DNA from: JANQKX01 sp039028695
GTDB lineage: Bacteria; Pseudomonadota; Alphaproteobacteria; Kiloniellales; Kiloniellaceae
DNA: 33,635 nucleotides
Assembly (NCBI GenBank): GCA_039028695.1
Contig: JBCCHN010000047.1
Coordinates: 1-33,635 of the forward strand
Direction of reading: 5' to 3'
Positions 14,417-21,946 of the stretch are shown here, one piece after another. A model generated the notes under the pieces. The model saw nothing but the letters and a program-made list of their open reading frames with translations, ran no database searches and was not told the origin of the DNA. The stretch's first letter is position 1, and the number at the start of each line of letters is the position of its first letter. A program made the position numbers and the translations under genes.

Positions 14417-15324
14417 CTGGTGTCGGACTCCTCCAAATAGATGCCCAAGGCATGGCGACGCTCGTGGAAGCGTTCGATATTAGCGATCACGTCCGGGCTG
14501 GCATCGGCGATCACAAAAGCCATCAAGGTCTCCAATAGCGCAACTGTCGCCACGGTCGAAGGAAAAAATTGCGGTGTGTCAGACTGAACCACAAAACAAT
14601 GGTCGCTTAGTGCCACCAAAGGGGAGGCCGGGCTGTCGGTGATGCTGATGATGGTGACCCCTTGCGCCTTGGCGACGCTCACCGCATCGACCACTTCACT
14701 TCGGTAGGGCTTAAAGGTCATGGCAAAAAGCACATCCCGCCTGTCGGCACGGGCCAAATCGTCCAAGGCATGCCCGCCAGGCCGGGGAATAGATTCGATT
14801 CCGTCCAGGGCCATCCCTGCCAGATAGGCAAAACTGCCCGCCAGACTGTGGTTGATGCCCACGCCTAGGATGTAGGTGCGCCGCGCCGCCACGATCAGAT
14901 CCGCCGCCGCCTTAATGTGCTTGGCATCGGTTCCGGCAAAGCTCTGTTCGATGTTGGCCATGGCGCTGGCCGCCATATCCGCATAGAGGCCGCCCAGCTT
15001 GCCCCCCTTGGAAAGGGATTGCAGCCAGCGGGCCCGGTCGGGGAAATTGGTTTTGCCGTTGCGGATTTCCTCGCGAAACGGCGCCCGAAAGTCGTCAAAT
15101 CCTTCGAAGCCCAGGGTACGAGCCATGCGTACAAAGGTATTGGGCTTGACACGAGCGGCCGAGGCCATTTGGCGAATGGATGAAACCCCTACGTCATTAG
15201 GATTCTCCAAGACATAGGCAGCCGCCTTGCGAAGCTCCGGCGTCAAGTCCGGCAGCTTGGCCGCCATGCCGTCCAGAACCTTTTGCGGCTCAGTATTCTC
15301 CAATGATTTCATCTCCTTATCCAT
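14413..15324 (-). CDS. MurR/RpiR-family transcriptional regulator
   Basis: From the ATG at 15324 this is 303 residues, normal for the family. Residues 20-100 form the helix-turn-helix domain (PDLTPELRKAAAYVLENP, then SIRQMASAARVKPNTFVRMARTLGFEGFDDFRAPF). Residues 130-265 are a SIS domain of the kind that binds phosphosugars, including YILGVGINHSLAGSFAYLAG and ITDSPASPLVALSD. A longer frame to 15387 crosses the promoter, so I reject it. The gene overlaps the Rieske gene by 4 bases, so regulator and oxygenase are co-translated. That suggests control of the demethylase operon, and perhaps of the divergent FAD/GcvT gene, by an effector that need not be a sugar phosphate. Confidence 0.88.
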   Translation of the reverse strand: MDKEMKSLENTEPQKVLDGMAAKLPDLTPELRKAAAYVLENPNDVGVSSIRQMASAARVKPNTFVRMARTLGFEGFDDFRAPFREEIRNGKTNFPDRARWLQSLSKGGKLGGLYADMAASAMANIEQSFAGTDAKHIKAAADLIVAARRTYILGVGINHSLAGSFAYLAGMALDGIESIPRPGGHALDDLARADRRDVLFAMTFKPYRSEVVDAVSVAKAQGVTIISITDSPASPLVALSDHCFVVQSDTPQFFPSTVATVALLETLMAFVIADASPDVIANIERFHERRHALGIYLEESDTR

Positions 15325-15355
15325 ATTCCGCTCACATCGGCGGAGAAAATGGTAC

Positions 15356-15389
15356 AAATGTATTATTCTTTGTTGACGATTGTACATTT
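15356..15389. promoter_or_regulatory. Inverted repeat over the rpiR promoter
   Basis: AAATGTA (15356-15362) and TACATTT (15383-15389) are perfect inverted 7-mers with a 20-base spacer. The right arm overlaps the predicted -10 box of the minus-strand promoter. This is a plausible RpiR autoregulatory operator; binding is inferred. Confidence 0.4.
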
Positions 15390-15406
15390 TTTTGATTTCT
15401 TGTCCA
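15379..15406 (-). promoter_or_regulatory. Sigma-70-type promoter of the rpiR-Rieske-CMD operon
   Basis: On the minus strand, TGGACA (plus 15401-15406 as TGTCCA) and TACAAT (plus 15379-15384 as ATTGTA) are 16 bases apart. Each matches the consensus at 5 of 6 bases. Transcription would start near 15372, about 48 bases before the RpiR start codon. Confidence 0.55.
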
Positions 15407-15430
15407 TGAAAATAAATCTCGCGAACGGCA

Positions 15431-15458
15431 ATTCCCCCAAGATTAGCACCTGGGGAAT
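15431..15458. promoter_or_regulatory. Inverted repeat upstream of the first FAD/GcvT gene
   Basis: ATTCCCC (15431-15437) and GGGGAAT (15452-15458) are perfect inverted 7-mers with a 14-base spacer, ending 29 bases before the GTG start at 15488. It may be an operator or a leader hairpin. Confidence 0.4.
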
Positions 15459-15487
15459 ATCACAGCCTGACTGAAGGAATTGCGCCC

Positions 15488-17944
15488 GTGTCTCAAGAAC
15501 CTTCCGGCAAGCTGCCGGCAACGGCCAAGGTGGTCATCATCGGTGGCGGCGTCATGGGCTGCGGCCTGGCCTACCATCTGGCTCACGAGGGCTGGACCGA
15601 CGTGGTCCTCTTGGAAAAGGCCGAGTTGACCTCGGGCTCCACCTGGCATGCGGCCGGCCAGATCACCCACTCCACCTCCAGCTTCGGACTGGGGCGCTGC
15701 GTGGATTACAACATCAATCTCTATTCCGGCGCCCTGGAGCAGGAAACCGGCCAGTCGGTCACCTGGCACGGCTGCGGCTCCTTCCGCTTGGCCTATACGG
15801 AAGACGAGATGGACTGGCTACGCCAGACCTTAAGCGTGGGCCGGGCCTTGGGCTTCAACATCGAGCTCGTGAAGCCCGGCCGCATCGGCGAACTGCATCC
15901 CTTTTATAATCTGGAGGGGGTGCTTGGCGCCCTGCACACCCCGGACGACGGCCACGTGGACCCTTCGGGCGTGACCCAGGCCATGGCCATCGGCGCCCGG
16001 CAACTGGGCGCGAAGATCATTCGGCGCTGCCGGGCCACCGATGTTAAGCAACAGGCGAACGGCGAGTGGAAAGTGTCCACCGAAGCCGGGGATATCTTGT
16101 GCGAGCACGTGGTCAATGCCGGCGGCACCTATGCCCGGCAAATGGGAGAGTGGAGCGGCCTGCAGCTGCCCATGACCTCCATGACCCACCACTACTTCGT
16201 CACCGACACGGTGCCCGAATTCAAGGAACTGGATTATGAGCTGCCCGTGGTTCGCGACGACAAGCTGGTATCGGGCTATATTCGCATGGAGCAAAAGTCC
16301 GGCCTGATCGGCATTTACGAAAAGGAAAATCCCAACACGGTTTGGGAGGATCACTGCCCCTGGGAAGCGGAAAACGAACTTTTCGAGGCGGACTATGACC
16401 GCATCATGCCCTGGCTGGAGAACGCCATGGACCGCATGCCCATCTTCGCCGAACTGGGCATTAAACGGGAAGTGCATGGTGCCATCTCTCATCCACCCGA
16501 CGGCAATCCCCTGATTGGTCCGGCGCCCGATGTGCGGAACTATTGGTGCTGCTGTGGTACGCAAATCGGTATCGGATGGGGGCCGGGCCTGAGCCGAGAG
16601 TTGGCCCGCTGGATGGTGCACGGCGCCGCCGATATCTCCATGCGCGAATTCGATCCGCGGCGCTTTGGATCCTACGCCACCAAGGAGTGGCAGGTGATCA
16701 AGGCCAAGGAAGACTATTGCCTGCGCCACGAAATCCCCTTCCCCCATTTCAATCGCCTGGCTGGCCGGCCCGTCAAGCCGAGCCCCTTTTATGACCGCCT
16801 TAAAGAAAAGGGCGCGGTCTTTGAAGAAGTCTACGGCCACGAGCGGCCTCGCTGGTTTGCCCGGGAGGGGGTAGCCCAAGAGGATCACTATTCTTTCCGG
16901 CGTAATATTGTCCACGACATAGTTGGGGCCGAGGTCAAGGCGGTTCGCGATGGGGTCGGCCTGATGGATATCAGTGCCTTCACCAAGGTGGAGGTTGCGG
17001 GGCCCGATGCGGACGCTTTCTTGGAGGGGCTGATTGCCAATCGCCTGCCCAAGAAGGTCGGCGGCATCGTTTTGACCCACTTGTTGAACCGTCGCGGCCG
17101 CATCGAAATTGAGCTTACGGTGGTGCGTTTTGCCGAGGATCGTTTTTATCTGGTCTGCGCCGCCTTTTTTGAACAGCGCCTACTGGACCATCTGGCCCGT
17201 CACAAAGAGGGCGAGACCATTGAGGTGATCAATCGCTCCTATGACTGGGCGGCTTTAGCGCTGCAAGGTCCAAAATCTCGAGACGTCTTAAGGGAAAACA
17301 CCCTGGCTGGCTTGAGCAATAAGGACTTTCGTTGGTTGTCTGCTCAGGAAATCGCCATTGCCGGCAAACCCATGTGGGCCTTTCGCTTGTCCTATGCGGG
17401 CGAACTTGGCTGGGAAATTCATGGACCTCGAGAAGACATGCTCGCAGTCTATGACGCCCTTTGGGCCAGTGGCGGGGCACACGGCATTGCCGACTACGGC
17501 TCCTTCGCCATGAACGTCATGCGCATGGAAAAGATGTTCAAAGGCGCGGGCGAACTCACCAACGAGGTGACACTGCCGGAAGCCGATGTCATGCGCTTTG
17601 TGAAACTGGATAAGGATGGTTTCGTCGGGAAGGATGCCACGCAGCAAAGTCTCGACAAGCCCCTGCCCTGGGTTTGTGCCTACCTCTCCATCGATCCCGA
17701 CGGGGAGGAAGACGGGCACGGCGGCGAAGCGGTCCTCAAGGACGGCCGGGTGGTGGGGACCACCGCTTCGGTGGCCTATGGGCATTCGGTGGGCACCATT
17801 CTTGCCTTTGCCTATATCAAACCGGAAGCCGCGGCTCCCGGGACCGAGCTGGAGGTCATCGTTATGGGCAAAGCCCGCCCGGCACGGGTTCTCGGCGAGG
17901 CGGCCTATGATCCGGCAAATCTTTTGCCGCGCGTTGATGCATAA
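15488..17944 (+). CDS. Dimethylglycine/sarcosine dehydrogenase-like FAD-GcvT fusion (copy A)
   Basis: The protein has 818 residues. Residues 14-400 form a D-amino-acid-oxidase-type FAD domain with GGGVMG (19-24) and His54 in STWHAAG, the position that carries covalent FAD in this family. Residues about 430-810 form a GcvT folate domain with LMDISAFTKVEV, LTHLLNRRGRIEIELTV, LALQGPKSRDVL and SYAGELGWEIH. Such enzymes oxidise N-methyl groups of dimethylglycine, sarcosine or related amines and can pass the C1 unit to tetrahydrofolate. The acidic folate-site residue, usually Asp in a DLTV-like motif, is Glu542 here. The start is GTG with GAAGGA 9 bases upstream. It is divergent from the RpiR operon and followed after 58 bases by an aminotransferase. 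The exact substrate is unknown. Confidence 0.87.
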   Translation: MSQEPSGKLPATAKVVIIGGGVMGCGLAYHLAHEGWTDVVLLEKAELTSGSTWHAAGQITHSTSSFGLGRCVDYNINLYSGALEQETGQSVTWHGCGSFRLAYTEDEMDWLRQTLSVGRALGFNIELVKPGRIGELHPFYNLEGVLGALHTPDDGHVDPSGVTQAMAIGARQLGAKIIRRCRATDVKQQANGEWKVSTEAGDILCEHVVNAGGTYARQMGEWSGLQLPMTSMTHHYFVTDTVPEFKELDYELPVVRDDKLVSGYIRMEQKSGLIGIYEKENPNTVWEDHCPWEAENELFEADYDRIMPWLENAMDRMPIFAELGIKREVHGAISHPPDGNPLIGPAPDVRNYWCCCGTQIGIGWGPGLSRELARWMVHGAADISMREFDPRRFGSYATKEWQVIKAKEDYCLRHEIPFPHFNRLAGRPVKPSPFYDRLKEKGAVFEEVYGHERPRWFAREGVAQEDHYSFRRNIVHDIVGAEVKAVRDGVGLMDISAFTKVEVAGPDADAFLEGLIANRLPKKVGGIVLTHLLNRRGRIEIELTVVRFAEDRFYLVCAAFFEQRLLDHLARHKEGETIEVINRSYDWAALALQGPKSRDVLRENTLAGLSNKDFRWLSAQEIAIAGKPMWAFRLSYAGELGWEIHGPREDMLAVYDALWASGGAHGIADYGSFAMNVMRMEKMFKGAGELTNEVTLPEADVMRFVKLDKDGFVGKDATQQSLDKPLPWVCAYLSIDPDGEEDGHGGEAVLKDGRVVGTTASVAYGHSVGTILAFAYIKPEAAAPGTELEVIVMGKARPARVLGEAAYDPANLLPRVDA

Positions 17945-18002
17945 ATCATCTATTATCTTTCGATCCCTTGTTGATCCGGCGGCCACTTAAGGAGCCAGTG
18001 AG

Positions 18003-19367
18003 ATGCCCGAAGCCCTATTGCACAACGAACCCAACAGCATGGACGCGGCCTGGATCCAACAGGCCCATGTGGATCATTACATTCAAAGCTGGTCCACCCA
18101 GGGGGCCAAGCCCAAAGTCATTACCGGCGGCCAGGGAAGCTGGTTCTGGGATGCGGACGGAAAGCGCTATTTGGACTTCGAATCCCAACTGGTCAATTTG
18201 AACCTGGGCCATCAGCACCCGGGTCTGGTGCAGGCCATCAAGGATCAGGCCGACCGCCTCTGTTACATCGGCCCGGCAATGGGCAGCGATGTTCGCTCGG
18301 AACTGGCCCATATGATGGCCGAGCTGACGCCCGGCAATCTGACCTCCACCTTTTTTACCACCGGCGGCGCGGCAGCAGTAGAAAATGCCGTGCGCACGGC
18401 CCGCCACTACACGGGCCGGTCCAAGATCATCGCCCGCTATCGCTCCTACCACGGCGCCACGGCGGGAGCCTTGGAGTTGACCGGCGATCCCCGGCACCAT
18501 CTGGGGCAATCCTCCGGCGGAGTGGTCCGAATGCTGGACCCCTATAGCTATCGCCGCCCGGCGGAGCACCCAGGCTCCTGCCCCATCAATAGCGGTGGGG
18601 CCCATTTGGAAGAGATCCTCATGTACGAGGATCCAAAAACCGTCGCCGCCGTGATCATGGAACCCATCGTGGGCACCAACGGCCTGATCGTCCCTCCGGA
18701 CGGTTATTTGCAGTCGATCCGCGAGGTTTGCGATCGGCACGGCATCTTGCTCATCCTGGACGAGGTCATGGCGGGCTTCGGCCGCACCGGCAAATGGTTC
18801 GCCTGTGACCATTGGAATGTGGTGCCCGATATCATGACCACGGCCAAGGGCATCAACTCGGGCTATGTGCCCCTAGGCGCCATGACCGTTTCCGAGCCCA
18901 TCGCCGATTGGCTGAAAACCCGGCCTTTCCCCGGTGGCTTGACCTATGCCGGCCACCCCTTGGCTTGCGCGTCCGGCGTCGCCTCTCTGAAAATCTACCA
19001 AGAAGAAAATATCGTCGAGCGAGCCGCCGAAAGCGGGGACATCTTGGTGGACCTGTTGGGCAAACTGGCGGAAAAGCATCCCTCGATCGGCGAGGTGCGC
19101 GGCAAGGGCCTCTTCATCGGTATGGAGCTGGTCAAGAATCGGCAAACCCGCGAGCCCTTGGTGCCTTTCAATGCCAAAGGGGAAGCCGCCAAGCCCATGG
19201 GCGAGATGATGAAGTTCGCCATGGACGAGGGGCTTTACCTCTCCTTCTTCTCCAACGTCATTCGCCTTACACCGCCTCTCAACATCGCCCATGAGGATTT
19301 GGAATTTGCCTGCGATGTGATGGACCGCATGCTGGGGATCGCCGATCGCCATTCGACTGAAACTTGA
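18003..19367 (+). CDS. Class III pyridoxal-phosphate aminotransferase (omega-aminotransferase type)
   Basis: This is a 454-residue fold-type I, class III aminotransferase. The PLP-binding Lys282 sits in TTAKGINSGYVPLGA, the Asp that contacts the PLP ring is in LDEVMAGFGRTGKWF near residue 253, and TTGGAAAVENAVRTAR (about 120) is the phosphate-binding region. Relatives use beta-alanine, taurine, 4-aminobutyrate or polyamines with pyruvate or 2-oxoglutarate; the sequence resembles taurine-pyruvate-type enzymes but the donor cannot be fixed. AAGGAG lies 7 bases upstream of the ATG. It follows the copy A FAD/GcvT gene by 58 bases and is probably in its operon, so it may act on an amine freed by demethylation. 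Confidence 0.85.
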   Translation: MPEALLHNEPNSMDAAWIQQAHVDHYIQSWSTQGAKPKVITGGQGSWFWDADGKRYLDFESQLVNLNLGHQHPGLVQAIKDQADRLCYIGPAMGSDVRSELAHMMAELTPGNLTSTFFTTGGAAAVENAVRTARHYTGRSKIIARYRSYHGATAGALELTGDPRHHLGQSSGGVVRMLDPYSYRRPAEHPGSCPINSGGAHLEEILMYEDPKTVAAVIMEPIVGTNGLIVPPDGYLQSIREVCDRHGILLILDEVMAGFGRTGKWFACDHWNVVPDIMTTAKGINSGYVPLGAMTVSEPIADWLKTRPFPGGLTYAGHPLACASGVASLKIYQEENIVERAAESGDILVDLLGKLAEKHPSIGEVRGKGLFIGMELVKNRQTREPLVPFNAKGEAAKPMGEMMKFAMDEGLYLSFFSNVIRLTPPLNIAHEDLEFACDVMDRMLGIADRHSTET

Positions 19368-19392
19368 AACCGCGATCCTTTAAAGGCGGTTT
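19367..19392. terminator. Inverted repeat between convergent aminotransferase and ypfJ genes
   Basis: AAACCGC (19367-19373) and GCGGTTT (19386-19392) form a 7-bp stem around a loop that itself contains the palindrome CCTTTAAAGG. It overlaps both stop codons and has A- and T-rich flanks, so a bidirectional terminator is possible. Confidence 0.45.
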
Positions 19393-20327
19393 GCTTCGAA
19401 GGTATCGCATTGGCTCAAGAGCCCGCTATCAAAGCCGCGTCGAAACCAGCGAACCCGCTGCTTGGAAGTCCCATGGGTAAAGGAGTCGGGTACGACATGG
19501 CCCTGCGTTTTGCGCTGCAAAATGTCGTCGCCGATCGCGCTGGCCGCGGTTAAAGCTTCCTCCACGTCCCCCGGCTCCAAAATGCCCTTCAGTCGCTCGG
19601 CATGGTTGGCCCATACGCCGGCGAAACAATCAGCTTGCAATTCCTGGCGTACCGACAAGGCATTGGCCTCGACCCGGCTCACCGATGCTTTGGCTTCATG
19701 CACCTGCTGGGAAATTCCGAGAATGGTTTGAACATGGTGCCCCACTTCGTGGGCGATGACATAGGCCTGAGCAAAATCCCCGGGCGCATCGAATCGGTCC
19801 GCAAGAGTCTTGAAAAACGACATATCCAGATAAATTTTTTGATCCGCCGGGCAATAAAAGGGCCCAACCGCCGAGCCCGCAAAACCGCACCCCGATTGCA
19901 CACCCCCGGAGAAAAGAACCAGGCGCGGTTCTGGGTAGGCCTCGCCCCAAGTCTGTTTAAAGAGGAGCCCCCAAACATCTTCCGTATCCGCCAAGACGAC
20001 TGCGACAAAATCCCGTAAGGAATCAGATTGATCATCAGGCGCTCTTTGTGGCTGCTCTGCGTCATAGTTGACCTGACCCTGCATTCCGTCGCCGGTCAAA
20101 AGCATGCGCGGATCCACGCCCAACAGCAGAGCGATCACAACAAAGGCGATTAAACCTAGTCCCCCGATTCCCGCACCCCGGCCCATGCGTCGCCCACCGC
20201 CGCGCGGCATGCGCGGGCGGGGAAACCGCAGGCCGCCGGGCAGGCGCAAACCGCCGCCGCTTCGGCGTCCGCCAGAAGATCGCCGATCTTCAATATTGGA
20301 ACTTTGCCGGCGCCCGCGCCATCTCAT
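19380..20327 (-). CDS. ypfJ: YpfJ-family neutral zinc metallopeptidase-like membrane protein
   Basis: The protein has 315 residues. The first 50 are rich in Arg and Gly. One membrane helix follows at about 53-70 (IGGLGLIAFVVIALLLG). The rest is a predicted periplasmic domain with HEVGHH at 193-198, a zinc-binding HExxH motif, and SGCGFAGSAVGPFYCPADQKIYLD before it, the hallmark of the YpfJ/PF04228 family. QELQADCFAGVWA at about 226 supplies the likely third zinc ligand. The cellular role of the family is unknown. AGGAAGTAGG lies before the ATG. The gene interrupts the amine-catabolism theme and looks housekeeping in nature. Confidence 0.92.
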   Translation of the reverse strand: MRWRGRRQSSNIEDRRSSGGRRSGGGLRLPGGLRFPRPRMPRGGGRRMGRGAGIGGLGLIAFVVIALLLGVDPRMLLTGDGMQGQVNYDAEQPQRAPDDQSDSLRDFVAVVLADTEDVWGLLFKQTWGEAYPEPRLVLFSGGVQSGCGFAGSAVGPFYCPADQKIYLDMSFFKTLADRFDAPGDFAQAYVIAHEVGHHVQTILGISQQVHEAKASVSRVEANALSVRQELQADCFAGVWANHAERLKGILEPGDVEEALTAASAIGDDILQRKTQGHVVPDSFTHGTSKQRVRWFRRGFDSGLLSQCDTFEANRL

Positions 20328-20443
20328 GTGCCTACTTCCTAAGAAATAAAAAAACCGGTCTTGATTATCAGAGCTCTCTCACGCAACAATCCCTCCGACG
20401 CCTTATGAATAAGTGCAAATTCAAAGCCAAGGGGGAAATCATT

Positions 20444-20779
20444 ATGGCAGGCAAATTTGAGTTATACAAAGACAAGGCCGGTGAATTCCGTTTCCGCCTG
20501 AAAGCGGGAAATGGCCAGAACATCCTGGCGAGCGAAGGTTACAAACAACGCGCCAGCGCCATGAATGGCATCGAGTCGGTGAAAAAGAACGCACCGAACG
20601 ATGATCGATATGAACGCAAAGAGACCAAGAACGGGGCGCACCGCTTTAACCTGTTGGCCGCGAATAAGCAGGTTATCGGCACCAGCGAAAGCTATACCAG
20701 CACTGCGGCCCGGGACAATGGGATCGACTCGGTGAAACGGAATGCTCCGGATGCGGCCGTTGACGATCTGACGGGGTGA
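20444..20779 (+). CDS. yegP: YegP-family (DUF1508 / UPF0339) small protein
   Basis: This is a 111-residue protein made of two copies of the DUF1508 repeat. The first copy (about 1-52) has FELYKDKAGEFRFRLKAGNGQ and the second (about 53-103) RYERKETKNGAHRFNLLAAN. Each ends with a similar block, NGIESVKKNAP or NGIDSVKRNAP. The function is not established for this widespread family. I start at the ATG at 20444 because AAGGGGGAAA lies 5-14 bases upstream and family proteins start M-GKFE; an in-frame ATG at 20405 adds 13 unrelated residues. It is divergent from ypfJ. Confidence 0.9.
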   Translation: MAGKFELYKDKAGEFRFRLKAGNGQNILASEGYKQRASAMNGIESVKKNAPNDDRYERKETKNGAHRFNLLAANKQVIGTSESYTSTAARDNGIDSVKRNAPDAAVDDLTG

Positions 20780-20836
20780 TTTCCTTTATTGGGGACGTCA
20801 TAAGCTGCGAGCCAAGCCGTCACCTGGGGGAACCCT

Positions 20837-20852
20837 ATTGACTCAGGTCAAT
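20837..20852. promoter_or_regulatory. FNR/CRP-type palindrome downstream of yegP
   Basis: ATTGACTCAGGTCAAT is a perfect 6-4-6 inverted repeat of the TTGA-N6-TCAA kind bound by FNR/CRP-family regulators. It lies in the 139-base gap between yegP and the end of the LysR gene. No gene reads out of this spot, so it may be orphaned or only structural. Confidence 0.35.
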
Positions 20853-20918
20853 GCGGTCTCAGTCCGGGCAAACGAGCTTAAACCGTCTGGTAATGACAGT
20901 GGCGGTCTGGCATCTTCC

Positions 20919-21818
20919 CTAGGCATCCGGGACGAGCAGGTCGCGCACGGCACGCGGGGCAGGGTTTTTGAGCAAAGACTCGTCATAGACCAAAAAATAG
21001 CCGTAGCCCGGTCGAGCGATCACCGGGCCCACGCGAACAATTTCCCCCGCCGCGACAGCATCGTCATCCAGGCCGTGGGCGCCAATGGCCAAGCCCTCGC
21101 CCGCCTTGACCATCTCCAACAGCGAGGGGAAGCTGCGAATTGGTGAGAGGTTGACCCTGTCGGGGACGGGATAGCCCACAAGCTCGAACCAGTGGGGCCA
21201 GGTGATCCATCCGATTTTGTGAAGATCACCGTGATCCAGCAACAGCTCGGGCGGAAGGGTCTGGGGCAGATGGGCCGGATCGATATCCGGGCGACGCCTG
21301 AGCAGGGCCGGTGCAGCAATGACTTGGACCGCTTCGGGAAAGAGCAGGTCGGCCCGCTTGCCGGGCCACTGCCCCATCCCGAAGCGGATGGAAAAATCAA
21401 CATCGCGTTGGTCGAAGTCTCGGTAGTTTTCCGAGGTAAGGAAATTTACCACCGCCCTGGGCGGGCCGGAGCCGCGCCCGCTCATGCGTGGCATCAGCCA
21501 CATGTGGGCCATCCCGAAAGAGGCCCCGATCAGAACCTCGTCATGGGAACCGGGCCGGACCCGGTTGGCAGCCACCTCAAGGCGGTCCAAAGCCGCCGTC
21601 GTGGCTTCAGCCAGGCTCTCGCCCTCGCGGGTCAGGGTCACCCGATTGCCGTGGCGATGAAAAAGCTTCACGCCGAACCAGTCTTCCAGGTTGGTGATGT
21701 GCCGAGTAATGGCGGGCTGGGCCACCGCCAGTTCCTCGGCCGCCCGGGTGAAGCCACCCACACGGGCTGCCGTTTCAAAAGCGGCAATAGCATTTAGGGG
21801 CGGCAGACGTCGACGCAT
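20919..21818 (-). CDS. LysR-family regulator (GcvA-like)
   Basis: This 299-residue protein has the classical LysR layout. The winged helix-turn-helix at residues 5-65 reads LNAIAAFETAARVGGFTRAAEELAVAQPAITRHITNLEDWFGVKLFHR, and a periplasmic-binding-protein-like effector domain covers about 92-295. The PPLNAIAAFE start and SIRFGMGQWPG in the effector domain are typical of the GcvA subgroup, which regulates glycine cleavage and many amine pathways. It is divergent from the desaturase-like gene, and a 10-bp inverted repeat lies in the shared region, so it probably controls that gene and itself. putA, 1.3 kb away, is a possible further target. Confidence 0.9.
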   Translation of the reverse strand: MRRRLPPLNAIAAFETAARVGGFTRAAEELAVAQPAITRHITNLEDWFGVKLFHRHGNRVTLTREGESLAEATTAALDRLEVAANRVRPGSHDEVLIGASFGMAHMWLMPRMSGRGSGPPRAVVNFLTSENYRDFDQRDVDFSIRFGMGQWPGKRADLLFPEAVQVIAAPALLRRRPDIDPAHLPQTLPPELLLDHGDLHKIGWITWPHWFELVGYPVPDRVNLSPIRSFPSLLEMVKAGEGLAIGAHGLDDDAVAAGEIVRVGPVIARPGYGYFLVYDESLLKNPAPRAVRDLLVPDA

Positions 21819-21825
21819 AGCGCAG

Positions 21826-21873
21826 AAATCCTTATATTATCATAACAAAAATTTATACTGAGCATAAGGATTT
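21826..21873. promoter_or_regulatory. LysR-type operator region between lysR and desaturase gene
   Basis: A perfect 10-bp inverted repeat, AAATCCTTAT (21826-21835) and ATAAGGATTT (21864-21873), brackets two smaller dyads: TTAT-attatc-ATAA (21832-21845) and TTAT-actgagc-ATAA (21853-21867). Two adjacent T-rich/A-rich dyads are the usual layout of recognition and activation sites for LysR proteins. A minus-strand promoter, TTATGC-17-TATGAT (21839-21867), lies inside it and would be covered by bound regulator. Confidence 0.55.
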
Positions 21874-21946
21874 TTGCCCTGTTCCGCCATCGCTTTTGAG
21901 ATCAACCTGAGAACCAGATGGTTCTTACGGGCTTTGGGAGGCTCTG

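Noticed and set aside
15301..15487. A riboswitch (glycine or SAM type) in the leader of the FAD/GcvT gene
   Set aside because: I find no glycine- or SAM-riboswitch core sequence; the repeats are better explained as protein-binding sites.
15830..17080. A 416-codon open frame on the minus strand inside the copy A FAD/GcvT gene
   Set aside because: It mirrors a high-GC gene with clear family motifs on the plus strand, and its own translation shows no recognisable domain.
20838..21146. A 102-codon plus-strand frame starting at the FNR-like palindrome
   Set aside because: It overlaps the LysR gene antisense over most of its length and starts with TTG inside the palindrome.
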